A stretch of DNA of 64,000 bases, taken from contig CAYRDX010000018.1 in the NCBI GenBank assembly GCA_964423205.1, positions 5,530 to 69,529 on the forward strand, read 5' to 3'. A program made the translations under genes and the position numbers. Of the stretch, positions 1 through 7,993 are shown piece by piece. How positions within the stretch are numbered: the first letter of the stretch is position 1; every line of letters starts with the position of its first letter. The notes under the pieces were generated by a model, which saw only the letters and a list, made by a program, of their open reading frames with translations, did not search any database and was not told the origin of the DNA. Source of the DNA: UBA6168 sp964423205. Lineage in GTDB: Bacteria > Bacteroidota > Bacteroidia > Chitinophagales > Saprospiraceae.

Positions 1-46
1 AAACGCCAATCCAGCTCGCTTATTTTCGATAAAGATCGAAAGTCAA

Positions 47-364
47 TTAGCGGAACATACCTGCCAAACCTCCCAAACCGGGAGGAAGCATGTCCTGAAC
101 CAATTTCTTGGCTTCAGCCTGTTCTTTCTCGGCAGCCAATTCAATGGCTTTGTTCACAGCCACTAATACCAGGTCTTGAACTTGCACAACGTCCTCCCAA
201 TCCAGCTTACTTTTGTCAATTTGAATATGGAGGATTTTGCGTTCTGCGGAAGCAGTGACCTTTACCGCACCACCTCCAGATTCCGCTTCTACATGAATTT
301 GGGCCAATTTCCCTTTCAACTCCTCCTGTTGTTTTTTCAGGTTGCCCATTAGATCTCCAAACAT
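47..364 (-). CDS. YbaB/EbfC family nucleoid-associated protein
   Basis: A 105-residue protein of the YbaB/EbfC family, small dimeric DNA-binding proteins that coat the nucleoid. The N-terminus (MFGDLMGNLKKQQEEL) leads into a charged helix, followed by the beta-rich core and a C-terminal Gly/Pro/Met-rich tail (LPPGLGGLAGMF), all typical of the family. The frame is open for 55 more codons upstream, but that part is low-complexity and unrelated to the family, so the ATG at 364 is chosen. It is the last gene of a minus-strand run starting with the SDR gene at 3468. In many bacteria the gene sits next to dnaX/recR; neither is visible here. Confidence 0.9.
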   Translation of the reverse strand: MFGDLMGNLKKQQEELKGKLAQIHVEAESGGGAVKVTASAERKILHIQIDKSKLDWEDVVQVQDLVLVAVNKAIELAAEKEQAEAKKLVQDMLPPGLGGLAGMFR

Positions 365-485
365 GTCAATGTCATTTTTATATAATATCAAATAATGCTG
401 CAAAGGAAGCAGATTATGCTTGTTTGTCAAAGCATTACCCCTCGACTTAGTCTCAACAATTTCTTCATCGATATCGTAGTTGACC

Positions 486-1010
486 CTAAAGATATTTGTC
501 GCGTAAAATGGTAAAGTGATGAATTTCATGACCGGCGATTAAGAAAGCTGCAGCCAGTGGCGAAAGTGGATTTTTACTGGCCTTGCCTATCCTGTCCAGT
601 GCCTGTGAATCTAGATTCCTGAACAGATGAATGGTGGCCTCCCTGACAGCTTTATACTCCGAGATAATGGATGCCGGACTTCGGTCTTTAGCATTTGACC
701 TTTCTACAAAATCGTTCTGCTCGAAACCTGGAAGGCTGGTTTTGTCGCCACGGGCAATTCGTAATGCCCTATAGGCGAAAATCCTTTCTGTATCCATCAG
801 GTGGATAATCACTTCTTTCACAGTCCATTTGTCTTTTCCATAGCTGTAGTCCCATGTTGCCTTTGGTATTTTTTGCATAAAATTGACCGCAACACTTTTT
901 CCCTTTTTGAGAATAGCATGAATGTCAGTGCCATCAACGAGATTCAGGTATGGCTTGTAATAGGAGCCATATTCTTTTGTGGTAGGTCTTCTACCGGATT
1001 TTCTTTTCAT
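486..1010 (-). CDS. DinB-like (DinB_2 superfamily) metal-binding protein
   Basis: A 174-residue protein of the DinB/YfiT-like four-helix-bundle superfamily. These proteins usually bind a divalent metal through three histidines, and some are thiol transferases linked to bacillithiol or mycothiol. Visible signatures are KDKWTVKEVIIHLMDTERIF near residues 60-79 (first His) and AGHEIHHFTILRDKYL at the C-terminus (His pair). The organism has bshA at the right end of the window, so a bacillithiol-S-transferase role is possible but unproven. It lies 20 bp downstream of the PNPOx-like gene on the same strand, probably co-transcribed. Substrate unknown. Confidence 0.82.
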   Translation of the reverse strand: MKRKSGRRPTTKEYGSYYKPYLNLVDGTDIHAILKKGKSVAVNFMQKIPKATWDYSYGKDKWTVKEVIIHLMDTERIFAYRALRIARGDKTSLPGFEQNDFVERSNAKDRSPASIISEYKAVREATIHLFRNLDSQALDRIGKASKNPLSPLAAAFLIAGHEIHHFTILRDKYL

Positions 1011-1030
1011 GGTTAAACAGATTTATACCT

Positions 1031-1681
1031 TCAGATTTCATAAAGATTTCTGACACTGCCGGAGATTTCGATTCCTCCTGAAAGCAGGGGGTCAGATTCA
1101 GGAGGGCCAACTTTGGAATAAAATGGAACCACTCCTGCCCAAATAGGCAATGCGTAATCTTCCTCCTCGTCGCCTGGAGGGCCAGTACGCACTTTAGCGG
1201 AAGCCTCATCAATGTCAATTCTTAAAACCGTCGTTACTTTCATCTCAATTTCATTTGGCCTGCGAACCTCATCCCATCTGCCTTTCAGAATGTTTTCCGA
1301 AATCACAAACAAGCCTCTTTCCTTTTCTTCCCCAGTCACTTCAATGGCACGGCCGAATACCACAGCTGATCGATAATTGATGGAATGATGAAATGCAGAA
1401 CGCGCCAAGACCAATCCATCGACTTTCGTAACGGTCAAACAAACAGGGGCGCCTTTTCCCATTTCCAAAAGCATACGGCTCTTGGTGGCGCCATGTATGT
1501 AAATGGCTTCCCCTTCTCTCCCATAAGCGGTTGGTATGACATAAGGTTGACCCTTAACAGCAAAACCTATGTGACAAATGAAAGTGGAATCCAGAATCCC
1601 GAAAATAGTCTCTTTATCGTAATGCCCTCTTTTGGGGAGCCGTTTGACCTTGTTTCTTTTAGTGGTAGAATACTTTTCCAT
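1031..1681 (-). CDS. Pyridoxamine 5'-phosphate oxidase-like flavin-binding protein
   Basis: A 216-residue member of the PNPOx-like split-barrel family (the COG3467/NimA-like group), which binds FMN or F420-like cofactors; some members reduce nitroimidazoles. The N-terminal part has ILDSTFICHIGFAVKGQPYV, followed by IPTAYGREGEAIYIHGATKS, the classic opening strands of this subfamily. The middle segment SAFHHSINYRSAVVFGRA is also characteristic. There is no signal peptide, so it should be cytoplasmic. It sits between the DUF3137 and DinB-like genes in a minus-strand run. The actual substrate cannot be read from sequence. Confidence 0.88.
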   Translation of the reverse strand: MEKYSTTKRNKVKRLPKRGHYDKETIFGILDSTFICHIGFAVKGQPYVIPTAYGREGEAIYIHGATKSRMLLEMGKGAPVCLTVTKVDGLVLARSAFHHSINYRSAVVFGRAIEVTGEEKERGLFVISENILKGRWDEVRRPNEIEMKVTTVLRIDIDEASAKVRTGPPGDEEEDYALPIWAGVVPFYSKVGPPESDPLLSGGIEISGSVRNLYEI

Positions 1682-1759
1682 GCCTTAAGGATTTATGCAA
1701 CAGGTTAGTTTCGAATGTTTTTTGAAAATAACAAAACAGCCCTTTCATCTCAACAGCTT

Positions 1760-2683
1760 TCAATGTGCTTTGTCGAATTCGATAATGAGGTTCAAAGCTA
1801 TGTATATGTCGTCGTAAAATTCTTTCACCAGGCTATAACTAACATTTGACTGAAAAAACCGGGGTTCGAGAATACCCTTATTATTGGGAATCGCAGCATA
1901 AATGTGCTTGCCATGAAACGACAAGCTGACAGCACCAGCTTCTCTTTGGTATTTCAACAAAAAATCCATCATCTGCTCAGTCAGCAATTCAAAAATCCTG
2001 GTATCGCTGGAAGCATAGACGGCATAAGATTCAGTAAAACGAGGATGATGAATTGCATTGTCCACGCTCGACCCACCAAGTGCAACAAAATTCTTCAGGG
2101 TCTCCGACAATTGCGGTATTTGTTTCTTTGGTATGACGAGCAAGGTCCCTTTAGGAGGGTGAACAAATTTTGCTCTTAGGAAAAGTCCGCGAAAAACCTC
2201 ATCGAGCCTGGCCCGCACCCTGCTGAATTCCCTCACGTACAATTCGCACATTTCAAATTCGATATCGCCGATCCGCCCATCAATGTAGTCTTCAGCTTTG
2301 TATTCCGCAGGCCGGGTCATAAAAATCCCGCTTTCGAGAAATTTTTCAACAGGTATCCCTTGTTTGGCTTCATATCGAAAGTCACCAAACAATAATCCAT
2401 CATCAATAAAATCAATGAGAAGCCGCACCACTTTGGGTTTGAAGTCCACTACCCATGCCCGGATTTTTTTCGCCAGATAAATGAAATACAAAACAACCGG
2501 AATGGATAACAGTAATGTCAAAACAAAAATTCCGATCAGCGTATTGACAACAATAAGGCCGGCGACTCCAAGTAGTGAAAACAGAAGTATGCGGATGAGT
2601 CTAATCCTTTGCCGGTCGAGCCTTTGCAACTCAGGCTGCAAGGTCTGGTTGTAAAACTGATTGAACTGTGTGGGGTTTTGCAT
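1760..2683 (-). CDS. DUF3137 domain-containing membrane protein
   Basis: A 307-residue protein matching the DUF3137 family by architecture. It has a short cytoplasmic N-terminus, two closely spaced membrane segments at about residues 26-48 and 50-70, and then a soluble domain with the family-like stretch EFSRVRARLDEVFRGLFLRA. The function of the family is unknown. The start codon shares one base with the stop of the upstream SDR gene (TGATG at 2685-2681), so translation of the two is probably coupled. Confidence 0.8.
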   Translation of the reverse strand: MQNPTQFNQFYNQTLQPELQRLDRQRIRLIRILLFSLLGVAGLIVVNTLIGIFVLTLLLSIPVVLYFIYLAKKIRAWVVDFKPKVVRLLIDFIDDGLLFGDFRYEAKQGIPVEKFLESGIFMTRPAEYKAEDYIDGRIGDIEFEMCELYVREFSRVRARLDEVFRGLFLRAKFVHPPKGTLLVIPKKQIPQLSETLKNFVALGGSSVDNAIHHPRFTESYAVYASSDTRIFELLTEQMMDFLLKYQREAGAVSLSFHGKHIYAAIPNNKGILEPRFFQSNVSYSLVKEFYDDIYIALNLIIEFDKAH

Positions 2684-3468
2684 CAGAGGCTTTTTGTCCG
2701 GCCACCATCGACCGGCAGATTGATTCCACTGATATAAGAGGCTGCCGGCGAAGCCAGAAATGCCGCTGCAGCCGCCACCTCCGATGGATTGGCGATACGT
2801 CGCAGTGGAATTTCCTTTTTCCAGTTTTCAAAAACCTGATCGGCAGAAACTCCCAATTTTTCAGCGTTGGCTTCAGCAATTTCCTGTAAGCGACCCGTCA
2901 TGGCTGTACCGGGCAATACATTGTTCACTGTAATCCCGTGGGGTCCCAGTTCATTAGCCATAGTTTTCGCCCAGCTCGCTACTGCTCCGCGCGTCGTATT
3001 CGAAACACCCAAACCATCAATGGGTTGTTTGACCGAAGTGGAAATGATGTTGATGATTCTTCCATATCCCGCCTCTTTCATTCCAGGCACAACTGCCATC
3101 GTAAGGATGTGATTGCATACAAGGTGATTGTGTAAAGCCTGGACAAATTCTTCTGTTTTTGCAGAACTTATTGGGCCGCCGGGAGGACCACCCGTATTGT
3201 TGATTAGAATGTGGTAGGTTTTATTTTGAACCAGCAGGTTAATTTTTCGGTGAACATCATCGCTGTCGGCGTAATCGGCTACTAAAAAATCATGCTGTTG
3301 TCCCTTGCTCGTATCAAGTTGGTGAACCATGGCTGACAGCGCTTCTGCGCTTCGTGAAACAAGAGTAACATTTGCCCCCAGCAGTGCCAATTCAAAAGCC
3401 ACCGCTGCTCCAATTCCTTTGCTGCTGCCTCCAACCAATGCGTTTTTTCCAGTCAGATCAAGTTCCAT
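2683..3468 (-). CDS. Atypical SDR-family oxidoreductase (FabG-like)
   Basis: A 261-residue short-chain dehydrogenase/reductase. The nucleotide-binding motif GGSSKGIG (residues 13-20), the NNTGG motif (90-94) and the C-terminal region (ASYISGINLPVDGG) are present. The catalytic YxxxK is not: the aligned positions read S156-N-T-T-R160. This agrees with the BKR-like SDR subgroup that lacks a perfect catalytic tetrad, so classical reductase activity is doubtful. The ATG at 3468 begins MELDLTGKNALV; an upstream in-frame ATG at 3513 adds 15 residues without family character. It heads the run with the DUF3137 gene and is divergent from lpxH. Confidence 0.88.
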   Translation of the reverse strand: MELDLTGKNALVGGSSKGIGAAVAFELALLGANVTLVSRSAEALSAMVHQLDTSKGQQHDFLVADYADSDDVHRKINLLVQNKTYHILINNTGGPPGGPISSAKTEEFVQALHNHLVCNHILTMAVVPGMKEAGYGRIINIISTSVKQPIDGLGVSNTTRGAVASWAKTMANELGPHGITVNNVLPGTAMTGRLQEIAEANAEKLGVSADQVFENWKKEIPLRRIANPSEVAAAAAFLASPAASYISGINLPVDGGRTKSL

Positions 3469-3667
3469 AATTCTATTCTTTATTAGCCAGGAAAGACCAA
3501 AACTCCTGGCCATTCCAAACTGGTCCAGTGCTTTGGTCGGTTTCTCGGGAAATAAAATTTTGGCTAAAATAGAGCAAGTTGGCCTAACTTAGCCCGACCG
3601 GCGCGCATGATTTTACACTATTTTCAGATTTGTGAGGTCAATCTGAAAGCCGGCAAATTACCGATGT

Positions 3668-4435
3668 ATGTCAAAAACCTATTTCGCCTCCGATTTCCAC
3701 CTCGGCACTGTGGGTAATAAATCGAGCAAGGAACGTGAAATTCAAATTGTAAAATGGCTCGACCAAATATCAACTGACGCCAGGGAACTGTATCTCGTTG
3801 GTGATGTTTTCGATTATTGGTTTGAATATGGGAAAGTAGTACCCAAAGGTTATTCACGCCTGTTTGGGAAGCTGGCTGAACTCCGGGATGCCGGACTCCC
3901 AATTTACTATTTCACCGGAAACCACGACATGTGGATGTTCCGGTATATGGTGGAAGAATTCGGCATCCCCATTTACCGGGAACCCATCAGCAGAAATATT
4001 GATGGCAGTGAATTTTTCATTGGGCATGGCGATGGTTTAGGCCCGGGTGATCACGGTTACAAGGTAATCAAGAGTATATTTTCAAACTCTGTTTGCCAAT
4101 GGTTGTATTCCTGGGTACACCCCGATATTGGGATACCTGTCATGAGATATTTTTCGGGCACCAGCAGAAGGTCAAATTTTTTAGCAACTGATTTCTATGG
4201 TAAAGACCAGGAATGGCTGATTCAGTTTTGCAACGAACATCTGCAAAGCCATCACGTGGACTTCTTCATATTTGGACACAGGCATTTACCCATTGACTTC
4301 ACACTTAACAATGGATACAGCCGTTATATCAATTTAGGTGATTGGCTTGTTTACAATTCTTATGCAGTATTTGATGGACATAACCTCGAAATCAGGTTTT
4401 ATGAGAATGATTCCGGTAAAATATTTGGATCCTGA
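3668..4435 (+). CDS. lpxH: UDP-2,3-diacylglucosamine diphosphatase LpxH-type
   Basis: A 255-residue calcineurin-like metallophosphoesterase of the LpxH family. This enzyme hydrolyses UDP-2,3-diacylglucosamine to lipid X plus UMP, the fourth step of lipid A synthesis, at the inner face of the cytoplasmic membrane. All dinuclear-metal motifs are visible: SDFHLG (D9, H11), VGDVFDYWFE, GNHD, IGHGDG and FGHRHLP. Length fits the family (about 240-260). It supports an LPS-type outer membrane. The following gene overlaps or nearly abuts, suggesting one transcript. Confidence 0.93.
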   Translation: MSKTYFASDFHLGTVGNKSSKEREIQIVKWLDQISTDARELYLVGDVFDYWFEYGKVVPKGYSRLFGKLAELRDAGLPIYYFTGNHDMWMFRYMVEEFGIPIYREPISRNIDGSEFFIGHGDGLGPGDHGYKVIKSIFSNSVCQWLYSWVHPDIGIPVMRYFSGTSRRSNFLATDFYGKDQEWLIQFCNEHLQSHHVDFFIFGHRHLPIDFTLNNGYSRYINLGDWLVYNSYAVFDGHNLEIRFYENDSGKIFGS

Positions 4436-5282
4436 AATCAATTCATTTTTTCGGTTACTAAGCCGAACTGCGATGACACTGGTTTTTCTTGTTCATCTTT
4501 TTTCACCTATTAACACAGCCGGTCAAAAATCTGTTAACAGTTATCCCGCTGCAACTTTTCACAGTGCCATTGAAGCAAATGCAGTCGATTTTACCACTGA
4601 CAAACTCCAGAATGTATATGTTCTGACTGAAAAACAGGATATTCTGAAATACAATTCCTCTGGCGTCTTGCAGTTCCGCTACAGCAATAAAACTCACGGT
4701 ACAGTTGGTTACATCGACGCAACAGACCCATTTCATATACTCGTATTTTACCCTGATTTCCAGAAAGCAGTTATTTTGGACAGAACGATGAGTCAGATGG
4801 TCCAAATGAGTTTTCAGGAATGGGGTTATTTCAGAGTTTCTGTGGTCGCGATGTCATCCGATGCCAGAATTTGGATCTACGACGAAGAGCGATCCAGGCT
4901 TAGAAAGGTTTCATCTTCAGGTCAAACCTTACTGGAAAGTGGAGAACTTAATTTACAATTGGGTAAAACCATTCAACCAAATTATTTGATGGAATCCAAC
5001 CAGGCTATCTTTCTAAATGTGCCGGATCTAGGAATAATTGTTTTTGATACATTTGGCAAATACCTGAAAACAATTCCAATCCGGAGTATAAAGTATCTTC
5101 AGGTCACGAACGAAATGATACATTTTATCGAAGATGGTATTTGGCAGATTTTCGAGCTTCGGAGTTTGACACAAACAAGAGTAAACTTGCCGGAACTTAA
5201 AAATTCGGTACAGAAAGTGCGTATTGAAAAAGACCGGATTTACATCCTGGAAGGCAATGTTGTCAAAATTTTCAGGTTTTAA
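4407..5282 (+). CDS. Exported beta-propeller-like hypothetical protein
   Basis: About 291 residues if started at the ATG at 4407, which overlaps the end of lpxH; an ATG at 4473 just after the lpxH stop is the alternative. The 4407 start supplies arginines ahead of a hydrophobic segment (MTLVFLVHLFSPINTAG), making a better signal peptide. The mature part is built of repeated short beta-strand units with motifs such as KQDILKYNSSG, DARIWIYDEERSRLR and GIIVFDTFGKYL, typical of a beta-propeller. I do not recognise a named family. Periplasmic or surface location is inferred. Co-transcription with lpxH hints at an envelope role. Confidence 0.7.
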   Translation: MIPVKYLDPEINSFFRLLSRTAMTLVFLVHLFSPINTAGQKSVNSYPAATFHSAIEANAVDFTTDKLQNVYVLTEKQDILKYNSSGVLQFRYSNKTHGTVGYIDATDPFHILVFYPDFQKAVILDRTMSQMVQMSFQEWGYFRVSVVAMSSDARIWIYDEERSRLRKVSSSGQTLLESGELNLQLGKTIQPNYLMESNQAIFLNVPDLGIIVFDTFGKYLKTIPIRSIKYLQVTNEMIHFIEDGIWQIFELRSLTQTRVNLPELKNSVQKVRIEKDRIYILEGNVVKIFRF

Positions 5283-5396
5283 TCAGGACATACATTTTTT
5301 TGGCCTGGGGACTATGTAAATCCATTTACCGTTGTATATTCGATTTCCAAAAGCCGAATGAGTCAACCTGGTAAACGACCAAAATTTGTAAAAGAG

Positions 5397-5425
5397 TTGT
5401 ATAAAACCTGATTTTTTTATTTTTG
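5397..5425 (+). promoter_or_regulatory. Bacteroidota-type promoter upstream of psd
   Basis: TTG at 5397-5399, an 18-base spacer, then TATTTTTG at 5418-5425, matching the Bacteroidota primary-sigma consensus TTG-N17-23-TAnnTTTG. It lies 24 bases before the psd ATG. Prediction only. Confidence 0.55.
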
Positions 5426-5448
5426 CAGCCTGTTTTACAAGTCATTCG

Positions 5449-6096
5449 ATGAAGATACACAGAGAAGGTTACAGGATTTTAGTCTATTTGGGATTACTGC
5501 TTGCAGGGTTCAATCTCTTAGTCTTGTGGGTTTTCCCCGGGGCTCTTGCCATAGTTACCATCATATCCTTATTGCTTTTTGGATTGGTTCTGCAATTTTT
5601 CAGAAACCCCAATCGGGAAATTCTGGTTCCGGATGATAACCTCATCTATGCCCCGGCTGATGGAAAAATTGTGGTCATTGAAGAAACTCATGAACACGAA
5701 TATTTTGATGACCGCCGTTTACAGGTGTCCATTTTCATGTCACCTACCAATGTACATGTGAATCGCAGCCCCGTTAGCGGCACAGTGAATTATTTCAAGT
5801 ATCACCCTGGCAAATACATGGTAGCCTGGCATCCAAAATCTTCTGCTGAAAACGAGCGTACAACACTCGTTATTGACAATGGCGAAGAGGAAGTTCTACT
5901 CAGGCAGATTGCCGGCGCACTGGCAAAGCGGATTGTCAACTATGCTGAAGAAGGCCAATACGTGCGCCAGGGTTCAGATTTTGGATTCATCAAATTTGGT
6001 TCACGTGTAGATTTATTTCTTCCCTTAGGTGCAAAAATTAAAGTACGCCTTGGACAAAAAGTGAAAGGCAACAAGACCGTACTGGCAGAATTGTAA
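5449..6096 (+). CDS. psd: Phosphatidylserine decarboxylase (short form)
   Basis: A 215-residue proenzyme of the short phosphatidylserine decarboxylase class, which makes phosphatidylethanolamine from phosphatidylserine at the inner membrane. An N-terminal hydrophobic region (residues about 9-45) anchors it. The core contains YAPADGKIVVIEE, the substrate-region sequence FMSPTNVHVNRSPVSGTV, and the C-terminal FGFIKFGSRVDLFLP. The GS in the last motif is the self-cleavage site that creates the pyruvoyl cofactor. Length and motifs fit the family. It has its own promoter-like element and is followed 111 bp later by a GT-C gene. Confidence 0.93.
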   Translation: MKIHREGYRILVYLGLLLAGFNLLVLWVFPGALAIVTIISLLLFGLVLQFFRNPNREILVPDDNLIYAPADGKIVVIEETHEHEYFDDRRLQVSIFMSPTNVHVNRSPVSGTVNYFKYHPGKYMVAWHPKSSAENERTTLVIDNGEEEVLLRQIAGALAKRIVNYAEEGQYVRQGSDFGFIKFGSRVDLFLPLGAKIKVRLGQKVKGNKTVLAEL

Positions 6097-6168
6097 ACTC
6101 ATTTTCTACCCATTATTGGTAAAATCCCTTTTATACTTTTAGGTCAGAAATGACAAACTAAGGCATGT

Positions 6169-6176
6169 TACCTTTG
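6169..6176 (+). promoter_or_regulatory. Putative -7 box upstream of GT-C gene
   Basis: TACCTTTG fits TAnnTTTG and lies 31 bases before the ATG at 6208. No convincing -33 TTG is present at the usual distance. Confidence 0.35.
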
Positions 6177-6207
6177 CCCTTTCTCACAGCGATCAGAATT
6201 TTCCGGA

Positions 6208-7707
6208 ATGAGAATTACTTTTTTTAATCAAAAGTTAATAAAGAAAAATACTCCAGTCGCCTTGACAGTATTGTTGGGGGCAGCCCTGCTTTTATACACG
6301 AGTTTACGTGCCATAAAACTCTCCATGACCCATGACGAAAGCAGCTCCTTTACGTTCTGGATGAATGTGTCCGTCTGGAAATGTTTTTTCTCGCCAGACT
6401 GCTGGGGTACTGCCAATCTGCACTGGCTCTATGTTTTCCTCATGAAACCGGCAGTTAATCTTTTCGGCGATTCTGAATGGGCCATCCGATTTCCCAGTTT
6501 ATTGGGACATTTAGTCTATCTGCTGTTTTCTTTTCGCCTGTCCAAAATGTGGGCAAAAAATGAGTGGTTGGCACTGGCCAGTTTCATGATGCTCAACCTA
6601 AACCCATTCCTGCTCGATTTTTTCTCACTTGCCAGAGGTTACGGAATTGCCATGACTTTTATAATGGTAAGCATTTTCTGTTTGGGACAATATGTTAAAA
6701 AAGGAACTGGTATTCATGCTTTTGGGGCTATCGGTGCAGCCTTTCTTGCCGTGCTTTCCAATTTCACCACCTTGTTGTTTTATGCAAGCCTGCTTGCAGT
6801 AATGTTTTGCGTTGCCTTGCTCAAATTTTACCAGCATAAGCAATCGCTTAAAACTTTCTTTCTGCCTGCAATAGCGTTTACCGGTTCAACAATAATACTG
6901 TTATCTGTTCCCATTAGCACACTCATGACCAAGGGAGAATTTGAATACGGCACGCCTGAATTTATAGGCACTTTTGAGTCATTGGTGAAAACAAGCCTCT
7001 ACGGCTTGAAATACTTCAGCATGTATCATGTCGAAGTTTTAGGAGGAATTTTGGTATTGATGCTGATGGCAGGGTTGGCTCTATCCGTTTCTGGATTTAT
7101 TCAAAATATGAAGAGCACCAAAAGTCAGTTTCTGCTTGCTGGCAGTCTGTTGCCATTGTTTGTCACAATTGCCTCAGTATCCCAACACTACCTGTTGGGC
7201 TCTGAATACCTGATTAACCGTACCGCCCTGTTATTCATTCCTATAGTCGCAGTAGCCGTATTCTTGTTTATTGTGTTGTGGACAGATCGCAAGTTGAGTT
7301 TACCGAAAGCAATTGTTACGGGAATTATCGCATTGTTTTGCACAGTACATTCTATTCGCGCCGTCCAGTTGAAATATACTTCTGAGTGGTTTTACGACCA
7401 CAATACCAAAGAAGTCGTGTCCTACCTGGACTCCATTGTCCCGGAGGGACAAACGGTGAAATTTGGAGTTCATTGGGTGTTTTATCCCACCATTGATTTT
7501 TACATTAACACCCGCCACCAGAATTTTGCAGAACCCTTGGTTTACTCCAAAGAGATACGAACCGATGGATTTTTCGATTATTATTATGTGCCAGGTGAAT
7601 TCCTGGAACAACTACAGCCACTTTACGAAACAGAAAAAATGTTCAACGGAACAGGCTTCCTGCTGAGAAAGAAACCCATATTGGAGTCTTCTCCTGCATC
7701 CAATTAA
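6208..7707 (+). CDS. GT-C fold membrane glycosyltransferase (ArnT/PMT-like)
   Basis: A 499-residue integral membrane protein with about 10-12 hydrophobic segments. Just after the first one comes SMTHDESSSFTFW; an acidic pair in the first external loop is the catalytic hallmark of GT-C enzymes that use polyprenyl-phosphate sugars. The pattern EWAIRFPSLLGHLVYLLFSF is typical of the glycosyltransferase-39/PMT_2 group. A roughly 100-residue soluble C-terminus follows the last membrane segment. Acceptor and sugar unknown; modification of envelope glycans or lipids is the likely role given the lpxH and psd neighbours. Confidence 0.78.
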   Translation: MRITFFNQKLIKKNTPVALTVLLGAALLLYTSLRAIKLSMTHDESSSFTFWMNVSVWKCFFSPDCWGTANLHWLYVFLMKPAVNLFGDSEWAIRFPSLLGHLVYLLFSFRLSKMWAKNEWLALASFMMLNLNPFLLDFFSLARGYGIAMTFIMVSIFCLGQYVKKGTGIHAFGAIGAAFLAVLSNFTTLLFYASLLAVMFCVALLKFYQHKQSLKTFFLPAIAFTGSTIILLSVPISTLMTKGEFEYGTPEFIGTFESLVKTSLYGLKYFSMYHVEVLGGILVLMLMAGLALSVSGFIQNMKSTKSQFLLAGSLLPLFVTIASVSQHYLLGSEYLINRTALLFIPIVAVAVFLFIVLWTDRKLSLPKAIVTGIIALFCTVHSIRAVQLKYTSEWFYDHNTKEVVSYLDSIVPEGQTVKFGVHWVFYPTIDFYINTRHQNFAEPLVYSKEIRTDGFFDYYYVPGEFLEQLQPLYETEKMFNGTGFLLRKKPILESSPASN

Positions 7708-7993
7708 ATTTACTTTTCCCGCGCTACTATTAATACCCTGCTTCTTTTCAAATTAACTACTTCCATTATTTAACACCTTTCAAAAGTCCATCCACACCAT
7801 TTTGGCATTGTTTTTAACAAGAATAGGTCGTGGTTTTCTTTCCTATTTCCATCCGAATACCACCTGCTCCATTTCAATCTGAACCTGTAATCAGAAGGCG
7901 TAATAGAATTCGTCTTCTAATCTGTGTTATTGCCCAAGCACTCCTGTTCCGAACTACAAATTATACTCCCGCCAGGGAAAGAAAAGAGATTTA

